Positions 1 through 10,700 of a stretch of 64,000 nt of DNA are shown piece by piece. Source of the stretch: Bimastos eiseni (Eukaryota; Annelida; Clitellata; Crassiclitellata; Lumbricidae); the NCBI GenBank assembly GCA_959347315.1, contig OY365815.1, positions 14,613,459 to 14,677,458 of the forward strand. The letters are read 5' to 3'. The position numbers were made by a program, and so were the translations under genes. The notes under the pieces are model-generated. The model had not been told where the DNA came from. It did no database searches and was given only the letters and a program-made list of their open reading frames with translations. Position 1 is the stretch's first letter. Each line of letters opens with the position of its first letter.

Positions 1-420
1 TGATCTTCTTACAGGTTGTCAACCCTCAAAGTTTAGCTGACCTTAAAGTTACCTATAATGCAATTAACATTTTACAATATTTCATTAGTCGTTGTCCTGA
101 AAAAATGGTAACATCAATCGAAGTGGATATAAAATTGGTTCCAGTTCTTGGACAGCTTAATTATTTCTGCGAATAGGACCTAAAGCCAGCTGCAATCATT
201 GATATAAATGACCTTCTCGTGGTTCGGGATATGGTTAGGGTTAGGATTAGTGTTAGGCAGTGGCACCGCTCGGATTACAGGAGGCAGATGGAATATTATG
301 GAGGCAGGACTGTATCTCCTCCCATTTACGTCGCCACGGGGGCAAGAGGGTACAGATACACCCCCCTCATCCCGGCCCAGGATGGGTCTTTGAATTCGTG
401 CAAATCCGAGAAGTTTTTAT
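1..420. other. 5' flank, no gene seen
   Basis: Non-coding sequence. The only structure is a short degenerate GGTTAGGG-like stretch near 230-260. The short open frames here have no recognisable similarity and are broken by the neighbouring repeat element. Confidence 0.5.
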
Positions 421-1276
421 GTGGGGTAGTAGTGGAGTTAGTACTGGTTCTGAGGATTTGTACTTAAGCCTATTATATAGCAACTCATGACGTCATTCAT
501 TGTCTTCTGTGACCTGTACTTTGTATCTAGGTCATGACCCTTGGACTTTGTAGGCTGGCCATACCTAATTTCCTTTGTTTCCGGCCATTCTAACCCTAGG
601 CTGCAAGCCAGTGCAGGCTTAGCTGATTTTTAGTGGAAGCCAGTGCAGCACTCCTATTCAGTGAAGTAACCCTAGCCCAAAAACCATAGCCCATCAATAG
701 AATGAAGGCAGCGCACCCCCCTTAACAACAGAAAATGTAGTAAGTGCGTGTTCTGATACGACCTTTGACATGGAATTGACATAGAATGACAGGTTATTAT
801 TTTACGCTAAATACAAGTGCTCTAACCCTAGAATGGCGGCGGCGACCATATCATTAGGCAAGGGGGTTGTGCCAACCCTAAATTTCCATTCTTTTGAACT
901 TATGATTAATAATTATAAAAATAATAATTATAAGAATAAAAATCTTTAAAGTCAATAATAAAAATGGTTAGAGTAATAAAAATTAATAAAAATAATAAAA
1001 ATCAATGGGCTAGGGTTGTTGGGCTAGGGTTACTTCACTAAATAGGAGTGCTGCACTGGCTTCCACTCCAATCAGCTAATCCTGCACTGACTTCCAGCCT
1101 AGGGTTGGAATGGCCGGAAATAAAGGAAATTAGGTATGGCCAGCCTACAAAGTCCAAGGGTCATGACCTAGATACAAAGTACAGGTCACAGAAGACAATG
1201 AATGACGTCATAAGTGGCTATATAATAGGCTTAAGTACAAATCCTCAGAACCAGTACTAACACCACTACTTGGGGT
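421..1276. mobile_element. Fold-back (long terminal inverted repeat) element
   Basis: The arm at 421-698 reappears as its reverse complement at about 1000-1276. Both carry the same ordered words: AGTACTGGTTCTGAGG, GTACTTAAGCCTA, AATGACGTCAT, GGTCATGACC, GGCTGGCCATACCTAATTTC and AGTGAAGTAACCCTAGCCCA. The arms are about 278 bases long and enclose a roughly 300-base AT-rich spacer with no transposase. The ends pair as GGGGTAGTAGTGG and CCACTACTTGGGG. No clean target duplication could be picked out. This is the form of a non-autonomous fold-back DNA transposon. The short open frames inside are by-products of the arms. Confidence 0.85.
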
Positions 1277-2290
1277 ACATTAAGTGATTTTTAATTTGAA
1301 ATTTCACAATTAAGATCCTCTGCATAATATCATAGTGAAATTTTGTCACAGATCGAGGTGATTTATTTACTTAGACCCCGATAGAGAAGCTGATGACGCT
1401 TCCCGCTGCTCCAAATCATTAGGGACTTTTCGTCCCCAACCTCTAAGATTGCCAAGTTCAGGCGACGCCACTGCATGTATAGGCCCTGCACCACCTATTT
1501 TCTATACAGCCATACACAGAACGTCATTTCTAGATGAAGCTGGGTTGGACGGATAGTTTTATTTTAAAATTTCACTTCATCTTGCTTTTAAAAATCTGGC
1601 TATGACTTGTAGTTGAAGTCTATTATAGAAAGACACTGCAATTTCCAATGCTTTGACTGCGAGTCTGTGAACGTCTAAGCGCCTTCTAACGTCTAAATTC
1701 CCAACTTACTTCCATATAATTTAGGCAAATTATTTCACACATCGAGATGATTTAGGTAGGCCTACTATTGTTTCGAAAGGAAAATTGAAGCATTTTAGGC
1801 AAACAAGAGCCCAAAATGGACTCCATTAGGCATCAAAATGCTCAACATTTCGCAGGGTCCTGGGGCTCCGCTCCAAGACCCGCTGGGGAGCTCACGTCGC
1901 TCTCCCAGGCCAACTAGCCGTTACGAACTTTTTACCCCCCCCCCACCTCGAAGTTCTTGCGACGCCACTGTCTCCTCCCTAACCCCAAGATTTTATTTGA
2001 ATAACAATGTAACAATAATCGTTTGTTGGTAACGGATCTCGTCATAATCATGCAAAAGCGGTTCTATTTAAAGCGGGAAGTCACGGGCGAGATCAAGCAT
2101 ACAGTAGGTTAATATGCAACGCATATCAGGCGGGAAGCTTCTGTCATCGCCGAATGATAATGACAAGCTGTCAGCAGTCTATGCAGTAACGCTGTCAATG
2201 CCCGGGCGGCTCAGGTTTATTTTTCAACGGGAAAATATTTCACTTAAAAAATAGAAAAAACAGGAGAGGCACGCGCTTCCACGCTTCAAT
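1277..2290. other. Intergenic, no gene seen
   Basis: No conserved coding signal, RNA gene or clear repeat. There is a C-rich run near 1931-1945. The 64-codon open frame at 1838 looks like chance. Confidence 0.4.
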
Positions 2291-2295
2291 CGTTT

Positions 2296-2545
2296 CGATT
2301 GGTGTTAGGGTGGGTATAGGGTTAGGGCTTGGATCCGTGTAGGGGTTAGTGTAAATAGTGTTAAGGATTAAGGTTTACTTTAGGGCTAGTGCTACGGTTA
2401 GGTCTAGTGCTAGGTTGGGGCTAGGCTAGGCCTATGTGTGTGGGTCCATGTCTCGGTTGGGGTTAGTGCAATTGTTCGAATTTTCTGTTGGTTTAGGGTT
2501 TGGGCTAAGGTTAGTGTTATGTTAGTGTTGGGATTAGGATTAAGA
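2296..2545 (+). repeat. Degenerate GTTAGGG-rich repeat
   Basis: About 250 bases are dominated by variants of GTTAGGG (GGGTTAGGG, GGTTTAGGG, GCTAGGCTAGG, GGTTAGTG). It resembles decayed telomere-type repeat or a satellite built on that word. The copies are not in register, so this is not a working telomere. A smaller patch of the same kind lies near 230-260. Confidence 0.6.
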
Positions 2546-3252
2546 TCAAATGTGACTGATGCATGTATCTGAACTCCGTTTTAAAGATTGCAACAACTAA
2601 ATTGCAGCCATATTTTATGACGTAGTTAAGCAGCCATTTAAATTGGCGATGTAGCATCAGATTATATATTTTACTAGGCCCTATTTAGGGCTGCGCAGGG
2701 TTAATTAAGTGAAATTGTTTTTAGATTCTGCTTAAAATAGTTTTCAATGTAGTTTATTGTTTACATAGTCGGTGTTAGAACTTTAGTGAGATGCATAATG
2801 ATAAAATGCACATCGTGGTGTCCAAATACTAACGCATAGGCCTACAGAAATAAATTTCTTTCTGTTACGCAATATGGCCCTTCGCCAAAAACTTTTTTGC
2901 ACCCCTCAGAGGTCTATGTATAGGCAATCATGCATCGCATTATTAGCATTAATGATCAGGCTATCATGAATGTACATTGGTAGATGCTTTGATGGACCAC
3001 TATCGTCTTTAAATCAAATATTGAGTAAGTGATTGTAAGACATAATATAATTGTACGAACAAACACGAAACTTGTCATCATCATTAACACCGCAAGTCAT
3101 TCTCTTCTTCATCCATCTCACTATGTAACCAGAGATGAATAAGACAGATCAACAGCCACGCCCAAGTCTTTCAACGGATCTTCACGAGGTGGAGGAAGAG
3201 GTGGAAGAAGAGGAATGAAGGAAGAGATAAAGGAAGAAGTGGAGAAAGAGGT

Positions 3253-3366
3253 GCCGAAGTGAGAGGGGCCGAAGTGAGAGGGGCCGAAGTGAGAGGGGCC
3301 GAAGTGAGAGGGGCCGAAGTGAGAGGGGCCGAAGTGAGAGGGGCCGAAGTGAGAGGGGCCGAGTGG
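3253..3366. repeat. 15-bp minisatellite (7 perfect copies plus a degenerate one)
   Basis: Unit GCCGAAGTGAGAGGG repeats perfectly from 3253 to 3357, followed by a diverged eighth copy. The unit is a multiple of three, so the minus strand stays open and gives a run of SAPLT peptides inside a 185-codon open frame (3728-3171). The frame has no recognisable family and its openness is explained by the repeat. Confidence 0.9.
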
Positions 3367-4243
3367 GAGGTGAATCGGGATGAAGAAATTGGAAGATGAA
3401 CAGGATTCGAAGGGTTGAGGGGTTGTTTTTGCAAAATTGCCTTATCTGTGCTGTAACTGATGAATAAAGATGGTTCAATGAAAATTATGGAGATCGACTC
3501 ATAGGAGTAGGAATGTAGAGTAGGGGAGTGGGAATAATGATGAGCGAGTGGCGGTGAAATAAGAAGGGAGGGAATTGAAAGGGGAAAAGTGGGAGCAGTG
3601 ACGTCGCTACCATTGAAGTGCAGAGGCGCGTGTCTCCCGTGGTTTTTATTAATATTATTATTTTGAAATATATGTTTCCATGGCTTTGTTTCTGTGAAGT
3701 GTTGAGAGATTTCTGAGATATAATTCACATTACCTTAGGCCTATACGTACATCTGCGAATATATTAACATTGTCGATTTGTTGTTATCGATACATCGATT
3801 CGATGTTGTTCCGAAATGTCTGAGACCAGACAACACCTGCTTCGGGCTTTATAGATTCATCGTCAGCCTCTGCCCCACCCACCCAGCGGGCGAATCTTTG
3901 ATATAATATTTATCCCAACCAGCTTCTTTACTCTGTCACCCTTCTCGCCTATTTCAATCACAAGATTAAAGCCGACAGCACAATGTCATGGCGGCAAGCC
4001 ATGAGCGGCGAGCGCACCTGTTGCGTTTAACTGGTTACATACAACGTCTTATTCATTTAGGTTATTTGCCTTTTAGGCAGCTTTGTAGGCCTACATCCAA
4101 TGTCGCAACTCTTCTCGTCGTGCAGCCCTTTTATTTAGCTTGGTGTAACCCTCCATCATCAATCCTACATCTAGCAATAACAAAAGCGAATTATGATTAC
4201 AACGATCATCGCCAGAGTCAGTCTGCGTCAACACGCACTGATC

Positions 4244-4302
4244 TCAGTTGACTGCTATTGGTCAAAGCTCATCGCCCGTTGACCAATAGCAGATTAGCTG
4301 AG
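4244..4302. promoter_or_regulatory. Palindrome with two opposed CCAAT boxes, upstream of CARMIL
   Basis: A perfect 14-base inverted repeat, CTGCTATTGGTCAA at 4252-4265 and TTGACCAATAGCAG at 4279-4292, is separated by 13 bases. It extends outward imperfectly to 4244 and 4302 (CTCAG and CTGAG). Each arm contains an NF-Y-type ATTGG/CCAAT core. It lies about 390 bases before the CARMIL start codon, so a promoter role is plausible. A short MITE is an alternative. Confidence 0.5.
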
Positions 4303-4685
4303 GCCTGTGCATCCCGTGTAAATTAAACAACCACATGACATGACGCATCTTATGAGGCTTCATATTGTATCTCACATAAGTATTGAGTACTTAAGCTATT
4401 ATGATTCACGTATGTGTATGTACATTATTTGTCTACAGCTACGAAGCTAAGTACGTCAGCGAAATAATAATAAACGTTTGTATTAAGTGTAGGTTGTCTG
4501 TCAGAAAGTAGCGCGTTTATCGTCGTGTTAGAACGGCTTTCGAAGAGACGTGTTTTGGTTCCGCATTGAATTTTCGTCTAAGACATGATTTAGTTTAGGA
4601 TCACCGTGAAGACGTCTGATCACCAATACCGGGACGTTGGATTCTTAACTATTTTCTTGACCGTTGCAGACATATAGTTTGAGAA

Positions 4686-4722
4686 ATGAACGGGGAAACA
4701 AATATTCCGAAGGACTTGCAAG
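4686..4722 (+). CDS. CARMIL: CARMIL exon 1 (start codon)
   Basis: Encodes residues 1-12, MNGETNIPKDLQ, matching the short family N-terminus before the PH domain. An in-frame TGA at 4680-4682 lies directly before the ATG, and G stands at -3, which fixes the start. Donor GTAGGT, phase 1. Confidence 0.85.
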
Positions 4723-7700
4723 GTAGGTTTACGAATGTCAACAGATTTGGGGCCGAGGTGTATTTAGCGCGCATTGTGAATTTGGCTATGGACAGCCGTT
4801 TTGCTCAATACCGAAAACGGAACATTGACGAGCTATGCGTAATGTAGTTTTAAAGTAAATTTAAATCATTTGCACGCTGGGCAAGAAGTGGCGCTTGTCT
4901 CTCCCAGAATTCGCATCTGAACGACTTTGTAACATGTTAGACTGGGATGATGTATCCGGTTTCCATGCTTTTGCTCCTCCTGCACACTGCACGTGGCCTT
5001 CAACCCGTTCAGCGTTATTGCTAAATTTGTAGTTGCGATGACAGGCTATCCTTTCTATTCGCCTCATGTCGTTTTCGTTATGCAGTTTGTGCTGAAGCCA
5101 TGAAGCCTCACACAGCACACGGATCCAACCAAGCAGACCATTTAGTCACACTAGTTCATAAATGGGTATTAATTATAAAGTGCATGATAGTTAGGTTTTC
5201 AGTAGTTTAATGACACTGTGATAACAAAGATCATTAGCATCGTCCTCCTAATTTATTTAGGATTGGGACTGGCACTGCCAGAGTGCAAACAGTGGCAGAA
5301 TTAGATGATGTGGTGATTTTATTTTCCAATTTGTATCATCCTTGATTTCCTTCCATGGGTTTACAGGTCATCTGGTTTGGCTCAGCCCTTTAATCCTTTC
5401 AAGGATGGTAGACGGCTGAGAAAGCATTTTTTAAAGGTAAAAGGTGGCACGCTGTGCGTGGCTTTTGAACGGCACTTTAAAAGTTTGGAGATTATGATTG
5501 CGATTATGTTGGTGGATAATTTTTGGTCATATAACTATATGCAAACCTGTGAGAACCTTTCTTTGGAGTTGGTACTAGTAACGTAAATAAACTGCTATTT
5601 TGGACCTGCCAAGAGAAGATATACAAAACCCAGGAATGTCGGGACCAAATATGCTCGGAGGTTTATTGATGTTACTAGGATAGGACCAGAAATTATGCAA
5701 GACTGAAAGTTCAAAAGATGACTGTATTTCCATTTCTATGTTTTTAACCCTTTTGTTTTACATCTATGCTTTGAAGTTATCACTAATAGTTGTCTAAAAT
5801 TCATACTGTTCAATATTGTTGTAACCACTGTTAGATTTAAATTCCGTTTTCACCATTTTCGATGGGCTGCTATTGGAAGAGGAGAATATGGATGAGGAGG
5901 TGAAGGAAGATGAGAGGGTGGAGTAAGAAGAGGAAGTGTAAACAGACATGTTGCAAGTGCAAAACGATGACATACAAGCCTTGTATTTCAAATGAAAAGA
6001 TATCACCAGGAGTTGACTTTAGCCAGTTGTAAAACAATCCTGATTTTATTTACACCTGTCTGATGTATAGATAAACATAACACTTAAGAGTCCAAAATAG
6101 TACAAAACAAGGCTATGTATATGGCAGTTTGCCTGTGACTAACAGAACATGTATTTAATATGTCAACATTAACCACGAATACTATACTTTTACTTGGTCA
6201 ATCATGATATCCTGTTCGTATCTTTCTGCTTTTTTTGGCCTTACACTTGTATTCCTCTTGACTGACTGCTCGATTCTAAATGAGCGCATGTGCACCTGTT
6301 TCATCATCAACCTGACTAGGTCTCAGTAGACCCAGGTACGTATGGTCTACCACAGGGCTCTGTGTTGGATCCACTACCATACGCCCTTTACACTACTGAT
6401 ATGGGAACACTCCTATCCTCTGAGTCTTGTGGTATCCGTAATCAGATCTATGCTGATGACTCTCAGGCCAATACCCAGTAGTGGGCATTGAATGTGAGCT
6501 CTGTTGTCCAATGCATGCCACTAGCCATGGACTTTCTTGGAATCTAGATGTCCTGTAATAGACTGGCTAACTCGGACATAACGAAATTTATCTGGCTTGG
6601 TATACAAGACATCAGCTAGCTAAACATTAGCTGGATGCTCTCTCAACCAACTATCTCCATTTTACACTCTCTACCTCTAGAGGTAATTCTCAGCCAAAAA
6701 CTTACTTTTGCTTGGCAGATTTTTGCAGTGTCTTGTAGCTGCTTTTACAAGCTGCCCCAAATCTGTGTATTCTCTTGATCATGGTTTTATCACTATTAGG
6801 GTTGTTAAACGATAACCTGTTATTAAAATTATACGCCTAAGTTTTGGTACCTTTTCTTCCAGGGGTCGCAGTTGCACCATGCTTGGTTGATGTCGATGCC
6901 CTGTACATTATAGAATATTTTGGTTATGTAAATATGTGGATGCAGAAGATGTTTGTTCTTTGTGATGAGGATTATCAGTCATATGACCTGATAAGAGACT
7001 GGGGAGTACAACTGACCTCCGGGTGGTGTGGAGATAATTGCAACTGGCCATAAGCGATTATTAGTTTGCATTGTTGTTGAATTGCTATTGTCAAGGTTGT
7101 GCTTCAGCTGAAGGATCCTTCAATCCAAGGTTGTGGAAGGAAAGTATTTACATATGCACATGTATATGTATGTAGGTATATGGCCATTTATATAGCACGT
7201 TGCATGAACCTTACACGAAGCTATATTTAAGCTGGTATCGTATGATGTCTCTGAGGCTTGAGGGATGCTGATTTTGATGTTCTCGGATGGTGATGAATCA
7301 CTGCCAGCTTGTACTGTACTATGTATTTTGCATATTTATTTTGTTAATCTCAGGTTTAAAAGTTATTATGCTGCAAAATTGTATAGTAAAAAAATCTTAG
7401 AGCTGTACCGATATCGCTTTTTGCTGATTATGCCGATACCGATTATTACCGATTATTCGTTCGCTGATACCCGATTATTTAGCCGATTATTTTACCAATT
7501 GTTTTACCGGTTATTTTTATTTACCTTGATGGGAGAGTGGTTCAATAAATTGATGCCAGGTCGTTCTTAGTTAGGTAACAGTCTATGAGGTTCTTTAAAA
7601 ATGATCATTCAACTGTGTGTAACAGCTGCTCCTGATATCTGTTCATCATTTGTTGTCACTCTGAGACAATAATTATTCCACGCCCTAATCTTACTCTGCC

Positions 7701-10700
7701 TGGCTGTAGTGCTTTTTTTCTAAGAAAAGGTGCCGGAACGCATCTGTATTGTTGAAAGAAATATCGCTAACATTAGTTAGGGTACCAAATAAAATAAATT
7801 TAATAGGACACAATGGTCACTTACTTATGAATTTTAGAATGTAACAAATTGAATTGTTAAGTTTTTATATTAAATTCCAAAGTTTTTGCACAACTAAAAT
7901 TTTAAATTCGCACTTATCGAAAAAGATGCCGCAGCGCCATTCCGGCGAGTTCCAGCTGAAAAAAGGCACTGTCCGCCTTAATATTTTGTTTTTGGATGTT
8001 CAAAGCTGCACAATATGTTGAACATTCTCTTTTCTGGAGCTAATTACCGAGTAATGAAACCTTGGGATGGCTCAGACAAAGACTAATTTAGTCAGAAGTC
8101 CCATCGCTTGGACTGAAGTTACATTTTGCTTACATTGCCCGTCTTCCAGCTAGTTTTATGAGTCTTACTCGCCTCTTGTGGTCTGGCTGATGGTTTATAC
8201 CGTTTTGTTTAGGAGTAAACATCGAATGATGTCTCATGCATTTAACAATGGTGCTATGTAATTGTCCAGATTGCATACTTATAGCAGACATCTAGACTGT
8301 TGGGGAGACCTCTGTCCTCAGGTACATTATGTAAGAAGCACTTTATAAAATTCTCAGATATGATTGCAATTAATGCCCTGTGTTTCGATCTTCAGTCTGC
8401 TGGGGTAGGATAGTCTAGGGGTTGGATTGCTTGTTCCAGAGGTTGATGATTCACATTGCCTCCAGTGCAAAACGATTTATCAAAAGTTTACTGTCACTTG
8501 TACTACAGAAATCCATGCTATAAACTGAGCACTGATTGTATGTACTCTGGTGTACACTTAAATCTGCCACTCACCCATACTCTGGTATTGCCAGTCCCAA
8601 GATTGTAGAAGGAGGACAACACTAATCATCTCTTTGTTATGATACAGTTTCCTTATGCAGCAAATAACCAACGAAAACTGTTGTTAGGAAGATGAAATAT
8701 TGAGAGAGAGGACAGGTCACGTGTCCACATCCACTAAAGAAACTGTTAATACTTCGCACGTGTCTGTATTTCTCTCTGGTTTAGCACAAAAGACTTGTCT
8801 GCTACTTTTCCCCTGATTTTGAGGGATATCCAAGCTGTCGAGCTTTGCTGTGCTTTTTTTTATATAAGAGCCTAACAGTGCTGTGTTATTTGTACAGAAA
8901 TTGTCGGGGAGGTTGTGGGAGGAAAGTACAAGGTGACGTTTGCACGTTGGGTTCAACAGGAACTGAAGTCGGACAAGACAGAAACGAAAATCCTGGTAAA
9001 ATGTTGCCAATTAGCATGATCTCAACATATCCGTTCGTTTGCCATTTCACCAAAATATTTCCTATTGGAAGTGCAACTGAGCGGATGGCTGGTCTTCTAT
9101 AATAATTGTGGGGACAAATATTTGAAGTAGTGTAACTACTTTGAATAATTGTCCCCACATGATTATGGCCTGTTACCATCATTTTCATCATTATCACCGT
9201 CATCATCGACATTGCAACCACCACTACTGCCACCAACACAGTCATCATCATCATCAATAATTATAATGTTTTTTTTCTTGCAACGCAGCACATAGTATGA
9301 TCCTAAGGAGTCAGAAAGTAATCATCAGAATATAATCAAATCTGGGATGGATTGAACTTATCAATACTTGGCCGTGCAAAGTGGCCACAGAAGGCACTTT
9401 ATTGTTATTGTTGTTGTTATTATTTGAGAGACAAGGAGTCTAAACCTGTCACTTGTCGTTTTTGACTTTTTTATTAAATCACATTTTACAAAGAAGCATA
9501 TGCTGCAAAATATTCTTTACGGAATCAAAACAGCTTTTATCTAACTTAAGTTATGCTCGTTTGACTCTTTCATAATTTATTACGATCTTAACTGAGAAAA
9601 TTGAAGTAAAAGTTTCACAATATTTGTGTCATCCAAGACCTTAGCAACCATTACTTGGTTACTATGCAACTCTGCTGGGCAATAAAGGGCTATTCTGTAT
9701 GAAATAAAGCACATGGGATCAAAATCTGTTTGCTACTTTACAAATTATGGCAGGTCGGTGTATGAAATCTAGGTCGTTCACCTCTGAATACATGCATATT
9801 TTAGCAATTAAAATCTTGACATCACATGGATGAAAAGTAATTTTTCTCTTACTAAATATTTGAATTCAACATTTTTAATTTCAGATATTGAAAGAAGACA
9901 TATTTATTTGTAACAATATACCATAAAACGATTTTCTGTGTTTTTGACCCCTCTCACCTATTTCAGCCTTTATCTCAATAACTAGGGGTCGACAAGCGGT
10001 GAGTTTTGACCCGTGGCCTCACATTTGTATCATTTTTATTACCTATCTCAGAAGTTTTGAATTCAAATTGTAATGTAATATATTTGTTCATGTGATGTGT
10101 GATGCTGTTTCATCTGTTAGCAAAATTAATTTTGGGTTTTCACAATGCCTCATTCTGTACCCCTTGAAGACACCTACTTATTATCATTTGCAGTAAGCCG
10201 GATAAAGATTAAGACTTGAGTAATTTATAAAACCTGGTTTGATTGGTCTTCTGCGTGGTTGCTGTATGCTGAGCTGCTCTGATCAGTTACTTTGAAAGGA
10301 GTCGAGTTAAACGCTTACTAAACATGTGAATAGCATGCATCACATTATTTCATGTTCCAGGAATGTATATAAGATTAAACGAAATTCGAATAGCTTTGTG
10401 TTTTGTAACTAATAACAAGTATATATGAGCACTCCTTGATTCAGATCCGGGTCTCAGCTGTGTTTGAATTTATTAGATTACATTTACTGTAAAGTACTTA
10501 CTTAATGATATCATCGAAGTTTTTACAATGTATTGCATATTAATGGTTTTGAATGATTCTAATCGTACCAACAAAACGAGACATTTGTTTGACAATTCAT
10601 GTAATTATTTATTTGACACACACTGTTTGAATGTATGTAGCTGATTATGGAACCATATAAAGTGCACAATGATCTGTAACATAATTTATGATGTTATTTA

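Larger units (their letters stand above)
4723..8897 (+). other. CARMIL intron 1
   Basis: A 4.2-kb intron. It holds a LINE reverse-transcriptase relic (6334-6720) and a CCGATTATT-rich patch (7395-7520), both listed separately. A tRNA-like stretch near 8410-8460 is too diverged to call. Short open frames at 4861-5118, 5377-5586 and 6844-7053 have no recognisable content. Confidence 0.7.

Noticed and set aside
208..490. Three overlapping short forward open frames near the left end
   Set aside because: They overlap each other in different frames, run into the fold-back element arm and show no conserved motif.
2296..2545. A true chromosome end
   Set aside because: The GTTAGGG words are irregular and unique sequence continues on both sides.
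4861..5118. 85-codon minus-strand open frame in CARMIL intron 1
   Set aside because: No recognisable domain, no splice partners and ordinary length for chance.
8395..8480. tRNA-like stretch in CARMIL intron 1
   Set aside because: The B-box word is too diverged and no SINE body or tail follows clearly.
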